The notes beneath the pieces are model-generated. The model saw only the letters and a list, made by a program, of their open reading frames with translations. It had not been told where the DNA came from and searched no databases. From Ectopseudomonas alcaliphila (GTDB lineage Bacteria; Pseudomonadota; Gammaproteobacteria; Pseudomonadales; Pseudomonadaceae), in assembly GCF_900101755.1 (NCBI RefSeq), contig NZ_FNAE01000010.1:1-55841 (forward strand): a stretch of 55,841 bases of DNA, written 5' to 3'. Within the stretch, counting starts at the first letter, position 1. Each line of letters begins with the position of its first letter. The position numbers and the translations under genes are program-made. Shown in pieces: positions 7,628-16,615 of the stretch.

Positions 7628-10600
7628 TTACTCCGCTTTGTGCAGGGGATGGTTGTCGGTTTGCTGAGGTTTGGTACGCAGCAGCGACAGCACCCAGACG
7701 AAGAAGATCGGCACGAAAATCACCCCGAGCATGGTCGCGCTGAGCATGCCGCCCAGTACGCCGGTACCCAGTGCGCGCTGGCTGGCGGCGCCAGCGCCGG
7801 TGGCGATGGCCAGCGGCACCACGCCGAGCATGAAGGCCATGGACGTCATGATGATCGGGCGGAAACGCAGGCGTGCTGCTTCGATTGCGGCATCGCGCAG
7901 CGAGTAGCCGTCTTCCCACAGATCCTTGGCGAACTCGACGATGAGGATGGCGTTCTTCGCCGCCAGACCGATCACGGTGATCAGGCCGACCTTGAAGTAG
8001 ACGTCGTTGGGCAGGCCGATGGCGGTCACCGCCAGCACCGCGCCGAGGGCGCCGACCGGCACGATGAGCATCACGCTCAGCGGGATCGCCCAGCTCTCGT
8101 AGAGCGCCACCAGCAGCAGGAACACCACGGTGATGGCCAGGGCGAAGAGCATCACTGCCTGGCCACTGGCGACCCGCTCCTGATACGACAGGCCGGTCCA
8201 CTCATAGCCGATGCCTTCTGGCAGTTCGGCGGCGATGCGCTCCAGTTCGGCCATGGCCTCGCCGGTGCTCACCCCAGGGGCGGCGTCGCCGGCGATGCGG
8301 ATCGACGGATAACCGTTGTAGCGGGCGATCTGCACCGGGCCTTCTTCCCACTGGGTGGTGACGAAGGCGCTCAGTGGCACCAGGCCGCCGCTGTCGTTGG
8401 GCACGTGCAGCCGTAGCACGCTTTCCGGGGTCATCCGTTCGGCTTGCTCGGCCTGCACCACCACGCGTTGCTGGCGGCCTGCGTTGGCAAAGTCGTTGAT
8501 CACCGAGGAACCGAAGGCGGTGGACAGTGCGCTGCTCACCGACTCGAAGCTCACACCGAGGGTACGCGCCTTTTCGCGGTCGATGACCAGGCGCAACTGC
8601 GGCGCCTCGGCCAGGCCTTCCATCATGGCGTAGAGGAACTTCGGATTGCCGTTGACCTTGCCCAGCACCTCGTCGCGCGCGGCGAGCAGGGCATCGCGGC
8701 CGAGACTGGCGCGATCCTGCAGGCGCAGGGCGAAGCCGCCGGAGTTGCCCAGGCCTTCGATCGGCGGTGGTGGCACGGCCATCATGGCGCCGTCGTCGAG
8801 GTTGGCGAAGTGCTGGTTGACCGCTGCCGACTCGGCCTCCGGTGATTGGGTGGAGTCACGCTCCGACCAGTCCTTGAGCAGCGGGAAGGCGATGGCGGCG
8901 TTCTCGCCCATGCCGGAGAAGCTGAAGCCGAGCACCAGGAAGGAGGTCTCGATGGCTTCGCGGCCCATCAGGAATTCTTCCAGTTCCTCACCGGCTGCCG
9001 AGGTGCGCTCACGGGTGGCGCCCGGTGGCAGCTGGATGTCGACGATCATATAGCCCTGGTCTTCGACCGGCACGAAGGACTCCGGCAGGCGCAGGTAGAA
9101 GAAACCCATCAGCACCACGATGCCCAGGTAGACGAACATGACGCGGCCCGCGCGTGGCACCAGTTTGCCGTTGAGCGCGGTGTAGCGCCCGGTCAGACGA
9201 GTGAACAGGCGATTGAAGGCGCCGAAGAAGCCGGTCTTCTCGTGATGCCCCTCTGGGATGGGCTTGAGAATCGTCGCGCACAGCGCCGGGGTGAAGGTCA
9301 GCGCCAGGAAGCCGGAGAACAGGATCGACACCGCCAGCGACAGCGAGAACTGCTGGTAGATCACCCCGACCGAGCCGGACATGAAGGCCAGTGGCAGGAA
9401 CACCGCCGACAGCACCAGGGTGATGCCGATGATCGCCCCGGACACCTGGCCCATCGCCTTGATGGTGGCAGGCACCGGCGCCAGGCCTTCCTCGGCCATG
9501 ATCCGCTCGACGTTCTCCACCACCACGATGGCGTCGTCGACCAGGATGCCGATGGCCAGCACCATGCCGAACATGGTCATCATGTTCACCGAGAAGCCCA
9601 GCAGGTACATGAAGGTCAGGGTGCCGAGCAGGCACACCGGCACGACGATGGACGGGATCAGGGTGTAGCGCACGTTCTGCAGGAACAGGAACATCACCAG
9701 GAACACCAGGACCATGGCCTCGACCAGGGTCATGATGACCTTGTCGATGGCCACGTCGACGAAGCGCGAGGTGTCGTAGGGCACCGAGAACTCGACGTTG
9801 TCCGGGAAGTTCACCGACAACTCGGTCAGGCGCTGTTTCACCGCCTCGGCGGTCTGGATGGCGTTGGCGCCGGGCGACAGCTGCACGGCGGCTGCGACGG
9901 CGGGCTTGCCGTCCTGGCGCGAGCCGAAGTTGTAGTCCTGGCTGCCGACCTCGATGCGCGCCACGTCGCCCAGGGTCAGGCGCGAGCCGTCCTGGTTGGC
10001 GCGCAGCACGATGGCGGCGAACTCATCCGGGTTGTCCAGGGTGCCCTTGACCGCCAGTGTCGCGGTTAGTTGCTGCTCGCTGGAGCCGGGCGTGCTGCCG
10101 AAGGCGCCGGCTGGCACCTGCACGTTCTGCGCGCGGATGGCGTTGTTCACGTCATCGATCGACAGGCCGTAGCCGACCAGCTTCTGCGGGTCGATCCAAA
10201 TGCGCATGGCGGCTTCGGAGGCAAAGAACTGCAGCTTGCCGACGCCTGGGACGCGACGGATTTCGTTGTTGATGTTGCGCGCGGCGTAGTCGGCCAGCGC
10301 CGTGGTGTTGTCGTCCTTGCCGCCATCCTTGTAGCTCAGGGCGTAGATCAGCAGAAAGCCCGCCGTGGCCTGCTCGGTCTGGATGCCCAGGGTGAGCACG
10401 GCCTGCGGCATGCGTGCCTCGGCTTTCTTCAGGCGGTTCTGCACGTCGACCTGGGCCAGCTCGGGGTCAGTGCCCGGCTGGAAGGTGACGGTGATCTCGG
10501 CGATACCGTTGGCGTTGCTGGTGGACTCGAAGTACAGCAGGTTCTTCGCGCCGTTGAGCTCTTCCTCGATGACGCTGGTCACCGAGTCGGTCAGCACCTG

Positions 10601-10762
10601 CGCCGAGGCGCCTGGGTAGGTGGCGGTGACGGTGATCTGCGGCGGCGCCACGTTGGGGTACTGCGCCACCGGCAGGAAGGGGATGGCCAGCAGACCGGCC
10701 AGCGAGATGAACAGGGCGACCACCCAGGCGAAATTGGGGCGCCGTATGAAAAACAGGGACAT
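7628..10762 (-). CDS. mexD: RND multidrug efflux permease, MexD type
   Basis: Inner-membrane proton/drug antiporter of the HAE1 family, 1044 aa, full length. It has the usual twelve-helix plan with two large periplasmic loops. The first membrane block has the proton-relay pair in GILVDDAIVVVENVERIM near residue 405, and the second has AAKNAILIVEFAKDLWE. The N-terminus MSLFFIRRPNFAWVVALFIS and PVAQYPNVAPPQITV match MexD rather than MexB. It lies between the adaptor (15 bp gap) and the channel gene. Expression is probably held down by the divergent nfxB product. Expected substrates (fluoroquinolones and other amphiphilic drugs) follow from the family, not from the sequence. Confidence 0.95.
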   Translation of the reverse strand: MSLFFIRRPNFAWVVALFISLAGLLAIPFLPVAQYPNVAPPQITVTATYPGASAQVLTDSVTSVIEEELNGAKNLLYFESTSNANGIAEITVTFQPGTDPELAQVDVQNRLKKAEARMPQAVLTLGIQTEQATAGFLLIYALSYKDGGKDDNTTALADYAARNINNEIRRVPGVGKLQFFASEAAMRIWIDPQKLVGYGLSIDDVNNAIRAQNVQVPAGAFGSTPGSSEQQLTATLAVKGTLDNPDEFAAIVLRANQDGSRLTLGDVARIEVGSQDYNFGSRQDGKPAVAAAVQLSPGANAIQTAEAVKQRLTELSVNFPDNVEFSVPYDTSRFVDVAIDKVIMTLVEAMVLVFLVMFLFLQNVRYTLIPSIVVPVCLLGTLTFMYLLGFSVNMMTMFGMVLAIGILVDDAIVVVENVERIMAEEGLAPVPATIKAMGQVSGAIIGITLVLSAVFLPLAFMSGSVGVIYQQFSLSLAVSILFSGFLALTFTPALCATILKPIPEGHHEKTGFFGAFNRLFTRLTGRYTALNGKLVPRAGRVMFVYLGIVVLMGFFYLRLPESFVPVEDQGYMIVDIQLPPGATRERTSAAGEELEEFLMGREAIETSFLVLGFSFSGMGENAAIAFPLLKDWSERDSTQSPEAESAAVNQHFANLDDGAMMAVPPPPIEGLGNSGGFALRLQDRASLGRDALLAARDEVLGKVNGNPKFLYAMMEGLAEAPQLRLVIDREKARTLGVSFESVSSALSTAFGSSVINDFANAGRQQRVVVQAEQAERMTPESVLRLHVPNDSGGLVPLSAFVTTQWEEGPVQIARYNGYPSIRIAGDAAPGVSTGEAMAELERIAAELPEGIGYEWTGLSYQERVASGQAVMLFALAITVVFLLLVALYESWAIPLSVMLIVPVGALGAVLAVTAIGLPNDVYFKVGLITVIGLAAKNAILIVEFAKDLWEDGYSLRDAAIEAARLRFRPIIMTSMAFMLGVVPLAIATGAGAASQRALGTGVLGGMLSATMLGVIFVPIFFVWVLSLLRTKPQQTDNHPLHKAE

Positions 10763-10777
10763 GAGCTTCTCTCCGGC

Positions 10778-11950
10778 TTACTGCGCCTGGGATTGTGGAG
10801 CGTTCGCGTCGGCTGCCGCGGCAGCTTCCTCGCGCGGCACGACCTTGGCGCCGGGCTTGATGGCAGCCAGCGAGCTGGTGATCACCTTGTCGCCGGCCTC
10901 GAGGCCGGCGACGATCTGCCAGCGCGAGCCGTGCATGGCGCCGGTGGTGACCTGGCGAACCTCGACGGTGTCGCCTTCGCCGAGCAGCATCACGCTGGCC
11001 TGGCCGTCGGCGGCACGTTGCACGGCGCGCTGCGGTACCAGGATGGCGTTCTGATTCAGCCCCTGCGGCGTCAGCACGCGCACGTACATGCCCGGCAGCA
11101 GCACCCCTTGCGGGTTGTCGAAGCGACCGCGCAGGGCGATCTGACCAGTGCTGCGATCCACCGAGATATCGGTGAACAGCAGGGTGCCGCTGCTCTCGAT
11201 GTCGGTACCATCGACGCGCAGCGACAACGGCTGATCGGCTGCACCGGCAACCTTGCCATCGGCGATGGCGGCGCGCAGACGCAGGGCATCGGCGGCCGGC
11301 TGGGTGAAGTCGGCGTAGACCGGGTCGAGCTGCTGAATACGGGCGAGCAGGGTGGCTTCACCCTGGCCGACCAGCGCGCCTTCGGTCACCTGGGCGCGGC
11401 CGATGCGACCGGCAATGGGCGCGCGCACTTCGGCGTAACCCAGGTCCAGGCGTGCGGTTTCCACACTGGCTTGCGCCGAGCGTTTGTCGGCCTGAGCGCT
11501 TTGCAGTGCCGCCTTGGCCACATCGAAGTCCTGCTTGCTGACCGCATCGATCTTCACCAGCGGCTCGTAGCGCTTGACCGTGGCCTGAGCCTGGAACAGC
11601 TGCGCCTCGGCGCGGGCCAGTTCGCCCTGGGCACGGGACAGGGCGGCCTTGAACGGCGCCGGGTCGATCTGGAACAGCAGGTCGCCGGCCTTGACGTCGG
11701 CGCCTTCCTCGAAGGTGCGTTTGAGCACGATGCCAGCGACTCGGGCGCGTACTTCGGCAACCCGTACCGGCTCGATACGGCCCGGCAGTTCGGCGATCAC
11801 GGTGAATGGCTCGGTCCTGACGGTCAGCACGTCGACCTCGCGTGGTGGCGCTTCACCCCAGCCTTGCTCACCTTTGTCGCAGCCGGCCAGACCGATTGCG
11901 GCCAGAAGAGTGACCACTGAAAAAACGTAACGCCCGCGAATTCTGCTCAT
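10778..11950 (-). CDS. mexC: RND efflux periplasmic adaptor, MexC type
   Basis: Membrane-fusion lipoprotein of 390 aa that couples MexD to OprJ. Signal peptide with lipobox GLAGC near residue 23. Biotinyl-lipoyl halves flank an alpha-helical hairpin (LPGRIEPVRVAEVRARVAGI, then AQLFQAQATVKRYEPLVK and LGYAEVRAPIAGRIGRA), followed by the beta-barrel and membrane-proximal domains. I chose the ATG at 11950 because AGGTGG lies upstream; the frame runs open to 12001 through the promoter region. First gene of the pump operon; its promoter overlaps the palindrome at 12012-12035. Confidence 0.94.
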   Translation of the reverse strand: MSRIRGRYVFSVVTLLAAIGLAGCDKGEQGWGEAPPREVDVLTVRTEPFTVIAELPGRIEPVRVAEVRARVAGIVLKRTFEEGADVKAGDLLFQIDPAPFKAALSRAQGELARAEAQLFQAQATVKRYEPLVKIDAVSKQDFDVAKAALQSAQADKRSAQASVETARLDLGYAEVRAPIAGRIGRAQVTEGALVGQGEATLLARIQQLDPVYADFTQPAADALRLRAAIADGKVAGAADQPLSLRVDGTDIESSGTLLFTDISVDRSTGQIALRGRFDNPQGVLLPGMYVRVLTPQGLNQNAILVPQRAVQRAADGQASVMLLGEGDTVEVRQVTTGAMHGSRWQIVAGLEAGDKVITSSLAAIKPGAKVVPREEAAAAADANAPQSQAQ

Positions 11951-12011
11951 GCCTGCCACCTGGAGTGAGATCCATTTTCCTTGAAAGGCGCGAATGATCA
12001 TGCTTTAGCTT

Positions 12012-12035
12012 AAATGAGTCAACATTGACTCATTT
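12012..12035. promoter_or_regulatory. probable NfxB operator between mexC and nfxB
   Basis: Nearly perfect palindrome: arms AAATGAGTCAA (12012-12022) and TTGACTCATTT (12025-12035) around CA. Each arm contains TTGACT in one direction. On the minus strand TTGACT (12022-12017) and GATCAT (11999-11994) are 17 bp apart and could be the mexC promoter, so a bound repressor would block it. Assignment to NfxB is inferred from position. Confidence 0.7.
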
Positions 12036-12059
12036 GGTGCTTCTGTGCGCAAAATTGTA

Positions 12060-12086
12060 AGTCCCCGTTGAGTCTGGGGACTTTTT
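12060..12086 (+). terminator. terminator-like hairpin in the nfxB leader
   Basis: AGTCCCC (12060-12066) and GGGGACT (12076-12082) form a stem with a nine-base loop, followed by a run of T (through 12086). It points toward nfxB, 36 bp before its start codon. No other gene needs a terminator here, so it may be an attenuator or a roadblock. Confidence 0.5.
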
Positions 12087-12122
12087 CTGCACAATGCGCG
12101 CTGCTTAACCGGAGGGCCTGCG

Positions 12123-12674
12123 ATGTCCAATGATGAAAAACTGCTCAAGGCCCTGGCCGTTGCCATCGTCGATCGCCCGCGCGCGACGCTGAAAGATCTG
12201 GCCGAAGCCGCGGGGGTCAGCAAGGCCACCCTGCATCGTTTCTGCGGCACGCGCGACAGTCTGGTCGAGCGCCTGATGAACCATAGCCAGGCAGTGCTCA
12301 ATCAGGTCATCGAGGACGCCGACCTGCAGGTTGCCGACGTGGCGCAGGCATTGCGCAACCTGATCGAGAATCACCTCAGACACCGCGAATTGCTGGTGTT
12401 CATGATCTTCCAGTACCGCCCGGACAGTCTCGATCCGGACAAGGACGGTGCGCGCTGGATCGCCTACACCGATGCCCTGGACAGCTTCTTCCTGCGTGGC
12501 CAGCAGGAGGGGTACTTTCGCATCGACATCACCGCCGAGCTGCTGACCGAACTGTTCGTGTCGCTGGTCTATGGCGTGGTCGATGCCGAGCGCCGCGGGC
12601 GCGCCGCCAGTGCGCGCTCGCTGGCGGTGCTGGAGCAGTTCTTTCTCAAGGGCGCCGGCCAGCCGCGTCCCTGA
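12123..12674 (+). CDS. nfxB: efflux operon repressor NfxB
   Basis: 183-aa DNA-binding protein, very similar to P. aeruginosa NfxB as I recall it (KALAVAIVDRPRATL, KATLHRFCGTRDSL, HRELLVFMIFQYRPD, FRIDITAELLTELF). An N-terminal helix-turn-helix at about 20-50 and a helical C-terminal domain give a TetR-like plan. It should repress mexCD-oprJ and itself from the shared intergenic palindrome; loss-of-function mutations in nfxB are a known route to pump overexpression. Ribosome site GGAGGG at 12111. Divergent from mexC, convergent with the SDR gene 27 bp downstream, with no clear terminator between them. Confidence 0.95.
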   Translation: MSNDEKLLKALAVAIVDRPRATLKDLAEAAGVSKATLHRFCGTRDSLVERLMNHSQAVLNQVIEDADLQVADVAQALRNLIENHLRHRELLVFMIFQYRPDSLDPDKDGARWIAYTDALDSFFLRGQQEGYFRIDITAELLTELFVSLVYGVVDAERRGRAASARSLAVLEQFFLKGAGQPRP

Positions 12675-12701
12675 TGCCCACGCCCCGTTGCCTGGCTGCT
12701 G

Positions 12702-13412
12702 TTACCACGGCAGGTGCTGGCCGTCGTAGGCGTGGAAGCTGCCGCTGTGCTCGGGCCCCAGGGCATCGATCACTCGTAGCATTTCAGCAGCGGCCTGCGC
12801 GGCCGGTCGCGCCGCAGCCGCCCCGCGAAAGGGCTGTGACAAGGGTGAAATTACCGTGCCGGGGTGCAAACTGAGCAGACGCGCCCTGGGCTTGCTGCGC
12901 GCCAGTTCGATGGCGGCGGTCTTGATCAGCATGTTCAGCGCCGCCTTGGACGCACGGTAGGCGTACCAACCGCCGAGGCGGTTATCGCCGATGCTGCCGA
13001 CCTTGGCCGATAGCATCGCCATGGCGCCCTGTTTGTCCAGCAGCGGCAGGAAGTGGCGCAGCACCAGAGCCGGACCCAGTGCATTGACCTGAAAGACTGC
13101 CTGCAGCGCATCGGCCTCGATGGCGGCCAGGCTTTTCTCCGGCGCGATGCCGGATCGGTGCAGCAGCCCAGCGCTATGCAGAATCAATTGATATGGTCCG
13201 TCCTCGGTCAGGGCCGCTGCGGCTTCGGCGATGCTGGCGGGGTCTTCGAGGTCGAGCGCCGGTGAGCTGCTGCGGCTCAGTTCGCGCACGCTGGCGCAGC
13301 GGGTGTCGGCACGCAGCAATTCGCAGAAGGCCTGGCCGATGGTGCCGCTGGCGCCGATCACCAGGGCCTTGTAGCCGCTGCCGAGGCTGCTCAGGGTCAG
13401 CGCTGCGCTCAT
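12702..13412 (-). CDS. SDR family oxidoreductase (C-factor-like)
   Basis: 236-aa short-chain dehydrogenase. The Rossmann glycine motif GASGTIG lies near residue 20, the catalytic tetrad shows YAYRASK with S in MLSAKVGS, and the C-terminus YDGQHLPW is typical of the CsgA/C-factor branch. It probably reduces or oxidises a small carbonyl or alcohol with NAD(P); the substrate is unknown. Its ATG overlaps the stop of the upstream DUF3833 gene by 4 bp (ATGA), so the two are translationally coupled, in a three-gene run with the chalcone-isomerase-like gene. Confidence 0.85.
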   Translation of the reverse strand: MSAALTLSSLGSGYKALVIGASGTIGQAFCELLRADTRCASVRELSRSSSPALDLEDPASIAEAAAALTEDGPYQLILHSAGLLHRSGIAPEKSLAAIEADALQAVFQVNALGPALVLRHFLPLLDKQGAMAMLSAKVGSIGDNRLGGWYAYRASKAALNMLIKTAAIELARSKPRARLLSLHPGTVISPLSQPFRGAAAARPAAQAAAEMLRVIDALGPEHSGSFHAYDGQHLPW

Positions 13413-13942
13413 GGCTGCGCGGCGCCGCGACGGAAGAACAGGGTGACCTGACCCAGCTCGATGCCGAACTTGCTCATGACTGAACGGTTGATCAGGGTGT
13501 CGTCGTCCATCAGGTACATCCAGTCGTCGAAGTAGACGACATAGGTGCTGTCACCCACCGGCAGGTTGAGGTGGTAACGCCAGCGCAGGGCGTTGCCGGC
13601 CACTTCGCCTTTGGCCTCGCCAACCACGTCGTCGGCGGTGCCGATCCAGCGTCCCGCACCGTCGGGCGTCAGTGTCCAGACCCGGCGCTGGCGGGTGCCG
13701 TCGCTGTACAGGAAACGCTCGTCGAGGATCAGCTTGTCGCCCTCGCGACGACTCTGGATATCGACATGAAAGCGCTTGATCACCTCACCGGAGCGGTCCT
13801 GAAACATGCCCCAGGCCTGCACCGGCCCGGAGAAGTAGGTGGGCAGGTCCAGCACGGGCTTCTCGTTGGCGTAACGCTCGACCGGGACCTGGCCACAGCT
13901 GATCAGCAGCAGGCTGGCAAACAGGATCATCAAGGCTTTCAT
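13409..13942 (-). CDS. DUF3833 lipoprotein
   Basis: 177-aa predicted lipoprotein (signal MKALMILFASLLLISC) of the DUF3833 family: DLPTYFSGPVQAWGMFQDRSG near the N-terminus and VYFDDWMYLMDDDTLINRS near the C-terminus. Function unknown; the fold is probably a lipocalin-like barrel (family knowledge, uncertain). I prefer the ATG at 13942 because GAGGT precedes it. An in-frame ATG at 13954 overlaps the stop of the upstream gene as ATGA and is the alternative. Middle gene of three overlapping minus-strand genes. Confidence 0.8.
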   Translation of the reverse strand: MKALMILFASLLLISCGQVPVERYANEKPVLDLPTYFSGPVQAWGMFQDRSGEVIKRFHVDIQSRREGDKLILDERFLYSDGTRQRRVWTLTPDGAGRWIGTADDVVGEAKGEVAGNALRWRYHLNLPVGDSTYVVYFDDWMYLMDDDTLINRSVMSKFGIELGQVTLFFRRGAAQP

Positions 13943-13950
13943 GCGATACC

Positions 13951-14496
13951 TCATGGGTTAAGACCGAGCAATGCCGCACGCAGTTTCGGGCTGCGGGTCT
14001 GCGGATCGAGCCAGATGGAGAAGAAGGCGCGGGCGAACTCTGGATCATCGATGACGTGCTGCAGTTTTCCGTCGACGTAGAAGCGGCAGCCCTGGTCGGG
14101 GAGGAATACGCCGGTGATGCGCGTGCCGTCCTTGACGTCGACGAACGCCTGGCTCATCTGCTGCGTCCACTCGGCCTGCTGTTCGCGGTCGAGGGGTTCT
14201 CCGTTGATCCGGCGAATTTCGTCGAGGCTGGTGTCGACCAGGGTTTCCCGGCTGATGGTGCGCCTGTAGGTCAGTTCCAGAGCGAAGGGTTCGGTGAAAT
14301 CCACCTGCTGCGCCGGGCTCCACAACTTGGCGTTGTAGACCGAGAACCCGAACCAGCTGAAGTCTCCGCTGCCAACCAGGCTGACCTGCGGCAACTGCTC
14401 ACGCCAGCCTGCCTGGCTGTTGGCCTGCACCGAGGCACTGGCAAGTGCCAGCGTCAGCAGCAGGGCCGAACAGAGTCGTGATGTCAGGGCTGTCAT
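13951..14496 (-). CDS. chalcone-isomerase-like exported protein
   Basis: 181-aa secreted protein with a signal peptide (residues 1 to about 26) and a chalcone-isomerase-like domain as known from bacteria (SVYNAKLWSPAQQVDFTEPFALELTY and DGTRITGVFLPDQGCRFYVDG stretches, described by their start and end). Bacterial members lack proven isomerase activity, and some are thought to bind fatty acids. The start at 14496 has GGAGGG upstream. First gene of the cluster with DUF3833 and SDR genes, preceded by the terminator of the acyl-CoA dehydrogenase gene. Confidence 0.8.
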   Translation of the reverse strand: MTALTSRLCSALLLTLALASASVQANSQAGWREQLPQVSLVGSGDFSWFGFSVYNAKLWSPAQQVDFTEPFALELTYRRTISRETLVDTSLDEIRRINGEPLDREQQAEWTQQMSQAFVDVKDGTRITGVFLPDQGCRFYVDGKLQHVIDDPEFARAFFSIWLDPQTRSPKLRAALLGLNP

Positions 14497-14555
14497 GGAC
14501 CATCCCTCCGCGGTTGAAGTTGATCGCGGCCAGCGATTGGCCGCGGGTAGCGAAT

Positions 14556-14600
14556 AAAAAGATCCGGCAACCAAAAAAGGGGAGAAGTGGGTTGCCGGAT
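14556..14600 (-). terminator. terminator of the acyl-CoA dehydrogenase gene
   Basis: Eleven-base-pair stem ATCCGGCAACC / GGTTGCCGGAT (14562-14572 and 14590-14600). Read on the minus strand it is followed by CTTTTTATT. Confidence 0.88.
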
Positions 14601-14627
14601 TGCGCAGTCTGTCAGTACCGCCTGCAA

Positions 14628-16406
14628 TCAGGCGGCGAACTCCTCGTCAGTGAAGGCCATCAGCGTCGCCTTGCCTGCCTTGATCTCGCTGAGCAGGGCG
14701 TCGGCTTCTGGCAGGATGCGGGCCATGAAGAAGTCGGCGGACTTGATCTTGGCTGCATAGAAATGGGTTTCCGAACTGCCGGCATCAAGTTGGCGCTGCG
14801 CCAGCTGGGCCTGCTGCGACCACAGCCAGGCCAGGCTGGTCAGGCCGAACAGGCGCAGGTAGGGCGTAGCCGCTGCAGCCGCCTGCTCCGGATCCTTGCT
14901 GCCCTCGCTGGCCAGCCACAGGGTGGCTTGCTGCAGTTGTTTCAGTGCCTGGGTGACAGCTGCTGCGTGCGGGGCTGCGGCGTTGTTCTTGAGCCAGCCC
15001 TCGACCAGGGCAAAGAACGCGCGCACGGCGCGACCGCCACCGAGGGACAGCTTGCGGCCCACCAGATCCAGCGCCTGGATACCGTTGGTGCCCTCATAGA
15101 TGCGGGTGATGCGGCTGTCGCGCACCAGTTGCTCGATGCCCCAGTCTTCGGTGAAGCCGGAGCCGCCGAGTACCTGCAGGCCCTCGTTGGCGCAGGTGAA
15201 GCCTTCATCGGTGAGGAAGGCCTTCACCACCGGGGTGAGCAACTGCACCAGGTCGTCGGCGCGGGTACGGGTTTCGGCATCCTCGGCGCCGTGGGCGATG
15301 TCCTGCTGCAGGCCGGCGAAGTAGGCGAGGGCGCGGCAGCCCTCGATCATCACCTTCTGCCGCAGCAGCATGCGCCGCACGTCCGGGTGCACCATGATCG
15401 GGTCGGCCGGCTTGTCGGCGGCCTTGGGCCCGGCAATCGAGCGGCTCTGCAGGCGCTCGCGGGCAAAACCCAGGGCGATCTGGTAGGCGCTTTCGGCCAC
15501 GCCCAGCCCTTGCATGCCGACCATCAGGCGCGCCGAGTTCATCATGGTGAACATGCAGCTCAGGCCCTTGTTCGGTTCACCGATCAGCCAGCCCTTGGCG
15601 CCCTCGAAGTTCATCACGCAGGTGGCTGAACCCTTGATGCCCATCTTGTGTTCCAGCCCGCCGCAGAAAGCCGGGTTGCGGCTGCCGTCTGCCAGCACCT
15701 TGGGCACCAGGAACAGGGAGATGCCCTTCACGCTATCCGGTGCATCCGGCAACTTGGCCAGCACCAGGTGGACGATGTTGTCGACCAGATCGTGCTCACC
15801 ACCGGTGATCCAGATCTTGGTGCCGGTGATGGCATAGCTGCCATCGGCCTGCGGCACGGCGCGGGTGCGGATCAGACCCAGGTCGGTGCCGCATTGCGGT
15901 TCGGTCAGGCACATGGTGCCGGTCCACTCGCCGCTGATCAGGCGCGGTAGGTAGGTCGCCTGCTGCTCCGGCGTGCCATGGCTGGTCAGGGCGTTGATGG
16001 CGCCATGGGTCAGGCCGGGGTACATGCCCAGCGACAGATTGGCCGAGCAGGTCATCTCCTCGACCAGCATGTTCAGAACATGTGGCAGGCCTTGGCCACC
16101 GAACTCCGGGGTGCAGGCCAGGGCCGTCCAGCCCCCTTCGGCGAACTGCTGATACGCGGCCTTGAAACCGTCCGGGGTCCGCACGCTGCGCGTCTGTGGA
16201 TCGTACTGGCAGCCTTGTTTGTCGCCGGGGCCATTGAGCGGTGCGAGCACGTTCTCGGCCAGTTTGGCTGCCTCCTCGAGGATCGCGCCACCGAGGTCGG
16301 CGCTGAACTCGCGGTGTTCAGGCAGCGTTTGCAACAGGGTGTAGGCGTCGAGCAGTTCTTCGAACACGAAGCGCATGTCACGCAGCGGAGCACGGTAGGA
16401 CGGCAT
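14628..16406 (-). CDS. acyl-CoA dehydrogenase, long C-terminal-domain type
   Basis: 592-aa FAD-dependent acyl-CoA dehydrogenase of the extended class that includes DmdC-like enzymes. It has the N-terminal, middle (MCLTEPQCGTDLGLIRT) and C-terminal domains; the family's catalytic-glutamate motif IYEGTNGIQALDL lies near residue 440. An extra helical domain runs to the end. It makes trans-2-enoyl-CoA from an acyl-CoA and passes electrons to ETF. Chain length or a methylmercaptopropionyl substrate cannot be told from sequence. Start at 16406 chosen (MPSYRAPLRDMRF, the usual family start). Its promoter region holds the TGTACA repeat; single gene with its own terminator. Confidence 0.9.
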   Translation of the reverse strand: MPSYRAPLRDMRFVFEELLDAYTLLQTLPEHREFSADLGGAILEEAAKLAENVLAPLNGPGDKQGCQYDPQTRSVRTPDGFKAAYQQFAEGGWTALACTPEFGGQGLPHVLNMLVEEMTCSANLSLGMYPGLTHGAINALTSHGTPEQQATYLPRLISGEWTGTMCLTEPQCGTDLGLIRTRAVPQADGSYAITGTKIWITGGEHDLVDNIVHLVLAKLPDAPDSVKGISLFLVPKVLADGSRNPAFCGGLEHKMGIKGSATCVMNFEGAKGWLIGEPNKGLSCMFTMMNSARLMVGMQGLGVAESAYQIALGFARERLQSRSIAGPKAADKPADPIMVHPDVRRMLLRQKVMIEGCRALAYFAGLQQDIAHGAEDAETRTRADDLVQLLTPVVKAFLTDEGFTCANEGLQVLGGSGFTEDWGIEQLVRDSRITRIYEGTNGIQALDLVGRKLSLGGGRAVRAFFALVEGWLKNNAAAPHAAAVTQALKQLQQATLWLASEGSKDPEQAAAAATPYLRLFGLTSLAWLWSQQAQLAQRQLDAGSSETHFYAAKIKSADFFMARILPEADALLSEIKAGKATLMAFTDEEFAA

Positions 16407-16422
16407 GGCGATATACCTAAAG

Positions 16423-16447
16423 CTGTACAAGATTTATATGTGTACAG
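16423..16447. promoter_or_regulatory. TGTACA inverted-repeat motif upstream of acyl-CoA dehydrogenase
   Basis: CTGTACA (16423-16429) and TGTACAG (16441-16447) form an inverted repeat, followed by TTGTAT (16451-16456). It lies 17-41 bp upstream of the start codon and closely resembles the motif at 2308-2333. Confidence 0.5.
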
Positions 16448-16565
16448 TTTTTGTATAGCTGTTTGGATCGCTTTGCAAGACCTTTCACGTACGTTCGTGC
16501 AATGACCGTTGCGTCACGCCCACCGTTATGCAGGCAGTACAGGTTTTTTCTGTGCAGAAACGACG

Positions 16566-16597
16566 ACGCCCGACAGGTGCTAGACGCTGTCGGGCGT
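16566..16597 (-). terminator. possible terminator of the MBL-SDR operon
   Basis: Ten-base-pair stem ACGCCCGACA / TGTCGGGCGT (16566-16575 and 16588-16597), 19 bp after the SDR stop. The following minus-strand sequence is only modestly T-rich. Confidence 0.5.
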
Positions 16598-16615
16598 TGC
16601 GGGGGACGTTGAGGC

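Noticed and set aside
8846..11920. Long plus-strand frames opposite mexD and mexC
   Set aside because: H/R/G/Q-rich shadow translations of third-position GC; no ribosome sites or domains.
16423..16447. LexA box reading of CTGTACA...TGTACAG
   Set aside because: Spacing between CTG and CAG is too long for LexA, and the downstream gene has no SOS role.
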